64,000 bases of DNA from Parachlorella kessleri (taxonomy: Eukaryota > Chlorophyta > Trebouxiophyceae > Chlorellales > Chlorellaceae), in the NCBI GenBank assembly GCA_001598975.1, contig BBXU01000726.1, forward strand, positions 1 to 64,000, given 5' to 3'. The notes below the pieces were generated by a model, which did not search any database, was not told where the DNA came from, and saw only the letters and a list, made by a program, of their open reading frames with translations. Each line of letters begins with the position of its first letter. The first letter of the stretch is position 1. Positions 37,078 through 46,595 of the stretch are shown one piece after another. Position numbers and translations under genes: made by a program.

Positions 37078-38265
37078 CTAGTCGCCACCCTCAAGGGCCT
37101 GCTCAACCTCCGACCATGCCTGCTCCACTAGGTCAACGTATGCCATGAATTCTGGGTCAGCCAGATAAGTCTGCAGTGAAACAAGTAGGAGGAGAGGTCA
37201 GCAGCAACGCATTTTGGAAGGCACACTTGCACACCCATGGCCAGTGGACAGGAATACGGCGAGGAAAGGGTGCATGAGCCTCTTGACCAGTGTTGGCCCT
37301 CGAACAGTATACTACCCTTTGGCCAACACCTAGCCTGACCTAGAGGCCTTGTAAGCATACCCAGCATGTGTGTTTTGCACCCTTGACTTGCCTTGATATG
37401 CTCTTTCAAGTCCATGGGCTCTGAGCCAGGCTTCATTGCCTGCCCAATCTGCAACTGCTCTACATGAGTAGCCACTCGGGCGCATGGCGGCTGAGGCAGC
37501 CGCCGGCTGGATGTTCCGGCGAGAAGAGCCTGCGATGATTGTCACGTGACGTAAGACATGCTGCTAGGGAAAATCATGTTGAGCCCATATACTTTGCATG
37601 CACTTACCTGCAGCATTGCTGCACACTCCTGCCCTGCATGCTCCGACTGAAAGCGGGCGGCAAAAGTGTGCTCCTGCAGTGTGGCAAAGCCAAAACGGCC
37701 TTTCTGAGTCGTCTCACTGCATTTGCACATGCGTGCGCTTTGTGTCTTATGCTTGCTTTACCTTGCCTGCCGCCAGGATTCTCAAGACGGCCACGCAGCA
37801 GCCTGAGCCACAATGCTTTGGGCAGAACGCTGTACAATGAAGCACTCCTTTCACAACTGGGCAGCTTGCCAACCGCTGTCTGCTCCTCAGAGTTATTGTC
37901 AGCCTTGCTGAGCTGCCTTCAGGAGGCACATCAACAGTTAGGACCCCACCGTCCTTGCTACGCAGCCACAGCCCAGAGCAGCGAGTTTTCAGCTTTGGGA
38001 AGGCACCCTGGCCTGCTGTTTCGCCAAAGGGTGCCCACACGGCCAGGTCTACACTGTAGTAGCTGAGGCTGGGCAGTTCAAGCTCCATATTGATCCTGCG
38101 GAGGACTTTACCAAGATCAAGGCGAGCAATCAAGCTTCTCCATGCATGGACAAGCCCGATTGATCCCCACCCCCCCACGCTGATTTCAAAATACAGGGGT
38201 CCCCCCCAGCGCGCATCCCTTGGGTTGACATCAACTATCAAGGGCAGTGCAGTTGTTACCGACAT
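37078..38265 (-). CDS. Uncharacterised protein, possible PH/RanBP1-like fold
   Basis: Minus-strand exons 38265-37762, 37673-37608, 37529-37392 and 37170-37078 (TAG) join in phase 0 throughout, giving about 266 residues. The consistent phase and the shared frame support a real gene. The first exon has alternating beta-like segments (GGVLTVDVPP, ARLTITLRSRQRL, CVAVLRILAAGK). The second, HTFAARFQSEHAGQECAAML, resembles the closing strand and helix of a RanBP1/PH-type domain (F-x-x-R-F-x-x-x-x-x-A-x-x-F pattern). The C terminus is acidic and helical (DPEFMAYVDLVEQAWSEVEQ). The third intron is GC-AG (donor gcaagt, read leftwards from 37391). The start could instead be the ATG at 38088, giving about 207 residues. 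I do not recognise the family. The gene is head-to-head with the phosphotransferase gene, 137 bp away from the upper start. Confidence 0.45.
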
Positions 38266-38402
38266 AATGTGTGTCACGACTCAAAGAGCGCCTTAAGCAC
38301 GGCTGTGGCCTCCACATTCTGAGCTTCCTTGTGGTGACATTTGCCTTGATCGTTGGCCAGCTTTAATTGTTCCTGGCTGCTGCTGAGGTTGGGAGCGTTA
38401 CC

Positions 38403-41302
38403 ATGCCGTATCTGTCACAACGGGCCCTGAATGGCCTAAAAGACTACCAGTATAAACCAGCAGGCTACACCTTCCTTGATCAAGTCCATCAACCCGTTTG
38501 GAACTGTGCGTGTCGTAGGCCCTTCAGCTCAAAGTGAAGAACGGCGTGCTGGTCAGGCCCTGATTTACGACATGGTACATGTGCCCTGCAGATATTGCAA
38601 ACAACCTTTTGCCAGACTGGCTGGCCCCCAACCTTATTACACTGCTTGGACTCTTTGCCCTGATTTTCGCCTACATAGTCAACACTGTGTATCTTCCAGA
38701 GTTTGAAGGTGAGTAGCCGCTTGGGAGGGCCTGGTGATTGCGGCGTGCTGCGGTTTGCTGAACTGCCTGCAACAGAAGGGAGCCCCACCAGTAGCTAGCC
38801 AGCCCTTGTGGGCTCTCGACTTACCTCACCTTCTACTCATGCAGGCCCTGCACCCAGGTGGTTGTACTTCCTCAGCGGCAGCGCATGTTTCTTTTACTTG
38901 CATATGGACTGCCTTGACGGCAAGCAAGCCAGGAGGACCAAGACCTCCTCGCCTCTGGGCCAGCTTTTTGACCATGGTGGGTCTTCCAAAGCCTATGGAA
39001 CCAGCAGTGCTGAGGTTGGCTTCGGCTTGGGACCTTTGCTTGCTGCGTGTCTAAAGGCGGTGTTGGCTTCTCGGTCTATCAAAGACAGACATAGCGAGGC
39101 TTTGGTGCCAATGAACCTGGTGGGCTACAACCTTGTTGCTGGATTTTCTGCAGATGTGATATGCTGTATATGCACTACTGCATCCTACCAGCAATAGGGG
39201 TTGCCAGCACTGTGGAGGAAGTCAGTTTCCAGTGTTGTGCAGGGTGCGACGCTTTGGCAGTGCATCTGCTAATCGCACCGCTGGCTTCTTCCTTCAACAC
39301 CCGATTTGATGTGCTGGCGGTGGTGGCAACCTTTGCGGTGCAAGTGCTGTGGATCATGTCGCACTGGGAAGAGTATCACACAGGCAAGGGCTTGTATCCG
39401 CACCAGCGGTTGGGCATGCAGCTGAGTGTTGATTGGCGAGGCAGCAATGAGGGTGGCTGTGCAGAAGCGCATGATGTCATAAAGAGTGTGCAGGACTTTG
39501 AAGAGTCAGGCCAAACACCCTGGCTGGGACTATCTTGCGATGTACTGCTCTTTTTGGTCATGCAGGTGTCATGGTGTATGGCAACGGCTTCTACGGGGTG
39601 ACTGAAGCCAACTATAGTGTGATGGCAGTGCACTTCTTCTCATGGATCTTTGGATCCAATGCCTGGAAGTGGCGACCGCTGGCCCTGCTGAGCTCAGCGC
39701 GCGTCACGGTAGCCCTCCAGGGACTGCCTATGGAGCTGGCAAGCTGGGCCTCCTGGGCTGCCGGGCTGCGGCTATGGGACATGATGGTCGCGCTGATTCT
39801 GGTGCTGGTGCTCTCCAACATCCTGCCGCAGCTGCATCGCGTGTTCAGGCTGTCTGGCACCAAGCAGGTGTGTGCTGGAGGTGTGGGCTGTTTGTTCAGG
39901 TGGCGTGCGAATCTTGGTATGCTTTTGGGCTTGGGAACAAAAGTTCCCTGAGATGTCTGCGCGCGAGGGCGTGCGGTGCGCCGGCTGCTTGGCAGGCCTG
40001 CTGCCAAAATGGTGTGGGCTGCCTTTTGACAGGCAGCACCAGGGGTACTGACAGGGGCTGTTGAGTATGACTGTTCAGAGGCTGGTTGGGTGAACCATGC
40101 CGTTGTCTGTGAGGGCAAGTTGGTGAGGTTGGTAATGGGCTCTCTGTTGCTTGGGGTCGCCCCTGCTGCGACGCCCGCGGCCCCACTGCCTGACCCATGC
40201 GGCATGCTGCCATGCAGCTGGAGCACACGACGCTGCCGCCGCACGAGCGTGGGTACAAGACACTGGGCCAGGGCGCAGCTGCTGTCCACCTGCTGCAAAT
40301 CACGGTCATGTTTGTGCTGGGGACGGCGCTGGTGCTGCTGCCGGCACCGGCGCCTGGCCAGGGCAGGGTCCAAGTCGGCACTTTCGGTGTCCTGTATGCG
40401 TGGCAGGTACGCGGGAGAGGGTTGTGCATGGGAGTGAAGAGGTGGTTTTTGTACATGCACACGCTTGCATTTACACGCTTGCATTCATGGGAAATGGAGC
40501 TGCATTGCGGCAACATGCAAGGTTTCAGGTGAGGGCATGCAGCAGCCACTGCCGGGGGGAAAGCTGCAGGTTGCTCGTGCCTCTTAGACCTGCCTTAGAT
40601 GTTTTTTAGCATGGGAATCAGGCTTGTGCAACGCTCCCTCACGCCGACAGGCTGGGTAGAAATGCTGGCTGCTGTGCTGCAGGCTACGCGGCTCATCATG
40701 GCACACATGTGCAAGGAACCGTTTGTGATGGCTGCGTGGCCGCTGGCTGCAATTGCAGTACAGGTGCGCAGTCTTGCGTGTCCAGCCTATCTGGACCTAT
40801 TCCTGCTATGTGCTGTATTAGAAGGCAATGGTCCTGCTCGGCGCTTGACACGCTGGTAACAGGGTACATGTCTCCCTGTCAGGATAGGCAGCCGGTGTTG
40901 GTGGGTGGGGCACCTGGCCGTTTTGCATAGCCCTATTTGCCATTTGTGTGAGCGCTCCTGGGGTGTCCTTCACTGTGGGTTCTCTCCTGCATGATCAACG
41001 CAGGCCCCTGTTGCGTTTCAACCGTTCCTGGAAAGTCTCATCTGCAGCGTCCGGCCGATGCCTGCACGCTTTGTACGCTGTACGACTTGTGGGCTCAGTC
41101 TGGCAAATGTCTTTTGGCCCTGCAGGTGGCCAATGCCTGGCTCCATATCCTGGACCCTCTCCTGGTCGCTTACGCTGTGAATGTGCTGGTGGTCTTTGGC
41201 TACCTCCATTACGTGGTGACAGTTGTAGGCGAGATCTGCGCGTTCCTGGACATCCCCTGCCTCACTATACGCCGGAAAAAGGGGGCGCCGCACGTGGAGT
41301 GA
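38403..41302 (+). CDS. AAPT1: CDP-alcohol aminoalcoholphosphotransferase (choline/ethanolamine)
   Basis: Makes phosphatidylethanolamine and/or phosphatidylcholine from diacylglycerol and CDP-aminoalcohol in the ER (Kennedy pathway). Exons are 38403-38505, 38592-38708, 38845-38976, 39243-39383, 39566-39867, 40218-40406, 40683-40763 and 41126-41302, giving 413 residues, the normal length. The CDP-alcohol phosphotransferase signature DG-x2-AR-x8-G-x3-D-x3-D is intact across exons 3 and 4 (DGKQARRT, LGQLFDHGCD; residues about 98-120). About ten membrane helices follow the order of plant AAPT proteins, including WLAPNLITLLGLFALIF, FAVQVLWIMSHWEEYHTG and RLIMAHMCKEPF. The fourth intron is GC-AG (donor gcaagg at 39384). 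The start ATG gives the typical N terminus ending GYTFLDQVHQPVWNY. Choline versus ethanolamine preference cannot be told from sequence. The last intron before 41126 and the one before 40683 contain no extra coding exon that I can support. Confidence 0.93.
40459..40485. repeat. Tandem 13-bp direct repeat in an AAPT intron
   Basis: ACACGCTTGCATT occurs at 40459-40471 and again at 40473-40485, one base apart, inside the intron after the exon ending 40406. Confidence 0.85.
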
Positions 41303-42206
41303 TGGGCGGGCCAGGGCCTGCAACGGTGATGCTGGTCACTGCCATTCGCGTTGCCAGGCGGTGTGAGGCCACTCCCCTGCATGGGGACCTTAAAGACAGC
41401 TGCGCCCACCCCAGCGTTCACCATTGCTGAGCGCAGCGAATAGGACTTTACTGGGGATTTCAGACGTGGGTGCAATCCTTACACTCCTTTAGTGGAGGTC
41501 TTCTTTACCGTCCTGCGTATCTGCATGAGGGCAAGGAGGGCATGTAGCTTGGCGCTTTTGTGAGTGCCAGTGGGGATTTTGCTGCCAGGGTCGAAGTCTA
41601 TGCTGTGCAGATATATGTTGTGCAAGTGTATGCTGTGCCCCTGCCCCCTGGTGTGCTTGCCATGGAAGCCTTCCACTGTCATGTAGCCGGCATGGTGTAC
41701 TTTTGAGACTCTGCATTCTTTGTGGGTTCTTCCAGGGTAGTGTTTGATGTAACTGACTGGGACTTTTCTTTCTTCTAGAACCCGAGGATCGTGGAGGGAG
41801 CAGATCTGCTCTAGAGCAGGTGGCAAGCAAACCCTCGCTGTCACGTACATCCCATTTAAAATGTCGTCCAAGACTCTGCATCCTCCAGAGTGCATGATAG
41901 CCAGCTAAATCCAATGTTGAACAGTGCTGCCTGTCAAACTGTTAACTACCCCTGCCATCGCAACTCAGCACGGCTCAAACTTCCCTGAGTACCCACTGGT
42001 GGCTCATCTGGCAGATGAGCAGCCACCACCATGAAGAGCCCGACGCTGTGCTGTCCGTGCCGCTTGATGGCGCCATGGCGCCCCAGCCCTACGCTGACCT
42101 GGCATCCTAGTCGGCCTAGGCTGGGCCCTCACCTGCGGTGGAGCTGCACGCCTACTCGACGAGCCACACTCGTTCATAACGACCCATTTGTCACATCCTG
42201 GCCCGG
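41303..42206. other. Intergenic region with two overlapping open minus-strand frames
   Basis: About 900 bp between two plus-strand genes. The segment 41479-41914 is open in two minus-strand frames at once (about 139 and 142 codons), but neither has a domain, transit signal or splice-supported continuation. The region is best read as 3' UTR of the phosphotransferase gene plus the promoter of the next gene. A TGTAA motif lies near 41746 on +. Confidence 0.5.
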
Positions 42207-45200
42207 ATGTTTACTGGTGTGCAACTCTTAGGACAGCGGTGCAACCTCAGGACGTTCTCAAGGGCTCTTGCAGCGGTCCAGCACTCGCCCAATTGCAAGG
42301 GTGCCGTGATCGGTACCTCCACCAAAGTGCTGCCGCACAGGTCATTCCTGCGAGCCAGCGCAAATTACAGCAAGTGGCAAGGCCCCAGAGTAAGTGGGTC
42401 TCCCTCGAGCATGCCTCTTAGTAACAAGGGGCACACCTGTCGCAGGGACCGTCTCAGTTGACAGGCCTCTGGGTTGGGTGACTCACCACTCGGGCGGAGT
42501 GCTCCCAGTGATCTCTGCAGGCACAACGGACCATGTTCAACCTTACTGATATAGACCTGGGTTCGAGGGCAGGAAGGCTGGAGGCCTTCAGGGCCATCAC
42601 AGACGAGGTGCTTGAGCTCTACTGCAGAATTGGCATGTCCAGTGCCGGTGGGAGGTCCCCAATCCTGAAAGGTTTGCCTCATGCTGCATGGCCCTTGTTC
42701 GGTTCTCTGTATGAAGGGCTTGCACCTGGAGCATGCTCATCAAGGCGGCATGCTGTGGCAGCCAGCCCTTCCTGGCCGCAGTGGTGTGCCAGGGCACTAG
42801 CTTAGGTTGGCCTGCCAGGGTTCTGCCATGGGTTTCGCTGCCAGGGCCTCGGTAGGTGAAAGGCTGAGAGAGGGAGCCCTGCTGCATGCCAACGTTTGCA
42901 GGTGTACGGAAGCTACACCCCAGGGCAGCCCTGGAAGCCCAAGCCCTACGCTGAAGGCAAGGGCAGGCAAGCATACAGCCTAGTCGTGTCTTACAGCATT
43001 GCACCACTCTCGTGGGCCAAGTCGCAAGCATGTCACACCAAGATGTGGAATCTTACCGTGCTGCTATAAGGCAAACAGTCACTGCCGAGCAAAACAGCCT
43101 GCAATGGAGACACAGTGAGATGCTTGGGAGGCAGATACGACAGGGACCCTGTGGTGCAGATTTGGCATAGCATTGGTGCGCAGAGCCATCCGTGTAAAGT
43201 GAAATGTGGCACCCCGGGTAGGAAGTGGGCTTACAAGGCGCTGCCTGAGCTGGCTTGTAGGTACCTCTGGACTGATGCTTTTGGGGTGTGCAACTACATC
43301 ACCCTAGCCTGCGAGACGGGGGAGGCCAAGTTCCTGGATCAGGTCAGCCAGCACTACTACATGCATGAAGTGGACACCGTAGTAAGAAAAGCATAGGGAG
43401 CAAAAGCAATGCCACTGTCACAGCTGTTGAGTGTCAAGGTAAAACCTGCTGTTGGGGCCCAGGCAAGCGATTGCCTATGAGCTTGTGTGTCGAAGGCCTG
43501 ATGTCATGGCGGTACAACTCTCTATTCAAGCACATTGTCTCTGTGATCGAGACAACTTCCTCAGTGCCCCCGGCACCAATACCCGTACCGCACTCCTTAG
43601 GTGCGGAATGTCTGGGTGCAGGCTGACATGCTCATTGATGAAGTGCATGACACGCTGGGCAGGGACCGCAGCGGGCGCCGACGGCTGGGACGCGCAACCG
43701 ATGAAGCGCCCACCCGGTGAGTGTTTGCCAGGACTTGCTGGCGGGCGGGGGCTTGTCGGTGGGAACAAAGGCTTCTTTCCATCGTCGGTGGAAGGAGGTC
43801 GTGCCACAAGCCCAGCAACAAGGAGCCCTGGGGTAGTGCTGACCACACTGCAAGGCTTGTGCCCGAAGGGGAGCCTCCTCTCATTGGCAGGCTGTACCAA
43901 GGAGGCGCTTGCTTGTTTGCATATCAGTGCCAGCGTCTGCTGTCAATGCCGTGCAGGGGTGGCCTGCGCATAGGCAAGGAGCACGACGAGGGGCACCCCG
44001 ATGGCGACGGCCAATGTAAGCCCACCCAGCCCCGTACTGCTTCTCTTGCTGCTTGCCAAGCCTGCGCAGGTCGTAGCAGGCAGGCGGGCAGGCGTGGCCC
44101 ACATGTCCCGGGTCGCTTCTGGTGCACTAGGGGCAAGGTAGCCTAGCAATCCCACTAGCATGACCCTGGGTGGCGGGCCCTCCCAGTGTCTACTAGAGGG
44201 GCGAGCAGTGGGCGCCGCGAGCTATGCAGTCAGCGCAGCAGGCGGCTCAGGCGCTTGGTTCGCCTGTCTGCTTCCTGTGATATGTCACTCAATACTGTCG
44301 GTCTATCAGCAACACTGGTGGCTGGTAGGAAGGTGCATGCAGCCTTGGAGGTACACTCCCCCCATCCCTTGCAGACTTTCACTACTTGACCAAGTGGGCC
44401 TTTGCGCTGAACCGCATGAGCCTGGCGCGGCGCGACAAGAAGTACAACCGCTGGGCAGTGCAGGTAAGGGAGGCGAAGACCCTGGTGGCCATGCTCCCCA
44501 GGGTCTGAACCCTGCTGCTGGGTTGAGACTGCAAGACCAGCAGCCTTTGTGCCTGTGTGACCTTGGCTGTCGTGAGCGCCTCCCTGCTGTTTTCCTGTTT
44601 GCCTGGCAACACCAAGCGCCTCCTTGGCATCTCACGGGCAGCCACAGCCACTGCCTGGGTAGCATGCTGAGCGGCTGCACCGCCTGGCATGCTGATTTCA
44701 CTTGTCCTGTACTTCAATCACTCCGTTCCTGTTTGTCAACAACTGCTGCTCAGCTCATGGAGGCAATACACCCCCACTTTGTGGCGGGGCGGGGCAGCGC
44801 CCACCCCAGGATGTTCTGGAAGGTCTCTATAGACATGAGCCGGCCCCTGGTGAACTTGGAGGGCAACCTGGACTGGTTTGACGGCCTGATTACATACAGG
44901 CAAGCTTCCCTGTTGAGATCATTTCACGCTGTGGTCACCTGCACTTGGGTGTGACAGCCAGGAATTGACCAGGAAGTAGTACCATATTGAGTTGGAACGG
45001 GCTGGTCAGCTACTAGTGCTAAATGTGGGCCACATGCTGTTGGCGCAGGCTTCTGCAGGAGGCAGCCGGTGGGGTTCCTGTTCTTCATGAGGAAATGAAA
45101 GACATGGAGACTATGGTGCGCAACAAGTTCCGAAGGTGAGCGATACATGTTGAATGTTGGCATCTTCCCGAGCAGCAGAATCCGGAGTCCAACTGGATTT

Positions 45201-46074
45201 TACAACCAACACAGGCCGGGCAAATGACAGGGAAGCCCAACCACAGCATGCGTGCCAGGAGTGAGGAGGTATGGTGGTGCAAGTGAGAGTTGCAGCACTT
45301 CTGCAGACACTTCTTCCTTCTGTCCAGGGCACAGCTGGAGTGGTTAGTGCACAGATACTACTCCGTCAAGCAAAGCGAGCAGTCAGCGCTGTTGGTCCAG
45401 CTCTGCAGGTATTATTCCGATGACCCCCTAGATTTGGGGGAGGCTCTGTGGCTGTCCCACTGGGGCCTGGCCCAAGGGGAGGCCTGGGCCCGGCTGCTGA
45501 CAGGGCGCTCACTCGAAGCACTAGAAGTACTCTGGGAGGTGGGCTGTGGCTTCGGGCTCCAACACGGAATCGGTGGGAAGGGATTTGTGCTTTGATCAGC
45601 CGCCTTTAACCACCATTGATGTGAGAGCCTGTGGGGCAGGGGCTGACGAAGACTCGACCTTGGGCTAGGGTTGTAGTGCGTCTGACCTACACTGGTGTTG
45701 TGGCTGCGCAGGAAGGTTATATTGACCAGCCCCTGGCCCGTCGCCTGGCGTTTAGGGAGTTTGGGACAACCTTGGGAGTGCAGGCAAGTGGGCTCACATA
45801 CAACGGGTCTCACCCGCATCATTGTCAGGCTTGCAGACTTGCAATGTACCCTTTGCTAACCCTCAACTCTAACCTATTGGAGTGGCAGTTTGGTAGATGG
45901 CTGCCTCGCAGACTTGGTTGCAAATCCAGCTGCCTGGTAATGGTTATGGATTGTATGCTGCTGCAGGTCAACCCCCAGGCCGGGGCAGAGTGGCGACAAC
46001 GTGTCCTGGAGCTGCTTGAGTGCTGGGCGGGGCAAATCTATGCTCGCGACCGCGACATCACTCCCGTCATGTGA
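42207..46074 (+). CDS. Conserved protein of unknown function, possible six-hairpin (alpha/alpha-barrel) fold
   Basis: Twelve exons: 42207-42389, 42521-42607 (donor uncertain), 42902-42966, 43261-43342, 43622-43716, 43957-44015, 44375-44463, 44754-44899, 45049-45135, 45328-45538, 45712-45783 and 45967-46074 (TGA). They give about 427 residues and all phases close. The first 61 residues are basic and Ser/Arg/Leu-rich, like an organelle-targeting peptide, and end before MFNLTDIDLGSR. The body is helical with many aromatic and charged conserved-looking blocks: YLWTDAFGVCNYITLACETG, ADMLIDEVHDTLGRDR, GGLRIGKE, YFHYLTKWAFALNRMSL, PRMFWKVSIDMSRPLV, EGNLDWFDGLITYRLLQ and ALWLSHWGLAQGEAW. I recall such proteins from bacteria, fungi and plants, sometimes labelled six-hairpin glycosidase-like, but no function is established. 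Three introns are GC-AG (donors at 42967, 44900, 45784). A carbohydrate-active role is possible but unproven. Confidence 0.75.
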
Positions 46075-46595
46075 GCCTGGCCGGCTGTCAGTGGCTTACA
46101 CTGAGGGTGTGAGTCACCTGAAACCCATGCTGCATGGGAGTATGTTTCACATGCCATGGTAGTTTGTCTCAAAAATCCAGGATGCCCTTTTTGAAAGGTG
46201 TTTATGCACTGAGACTCGCATGTGCGGCTTTGTGCATTGCAGGTTCTGTGCCAGCCTTGTTCCGGGGGTGTGGGACAGGGGCTACCAGGGACTGCAAGGG
46301 CATGTGCAGTCAGCTGAGGAGTAAACTCACGGCAGTGCTAGGGCTACAAAGCCCTGCAGCTGCGGGTCACTGCCTGGTGCAATGATAATAGTCACACCCG
46401 GCCCTTGTATTGTGCTGCCACTCATGCTGCTTGGAGTCTGTCCACACTTCTGCCCAGTCAGCTGCCTGTGTTCTGGTGTTCGCTGCCATGTGAGGCTTGG
46501 AAGTTCACTAAAAATTCGTCAATGGAGGGCCTGGTACAAGTACCCTTCAACGGGTCAAATTGCCCCAATACGCATAACAGAGGTGCGGCATGGCA
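46075..46595. other. Convergent spacer
   Basis: About 520 bp between the facing ends of the conserved unknown gene (+) and the coiled-coil gene (-). It contains no supported coding sequence. A 334-codon plus-strand frame that begins here is antisense to the coiled-coil gene. Confidence 0.55.

Noticed and set aside
39612..40484. 290-codon minus-strand frame
   Set aside because: It is a shadow of AAPT exons and introns and reads across known splice sites.
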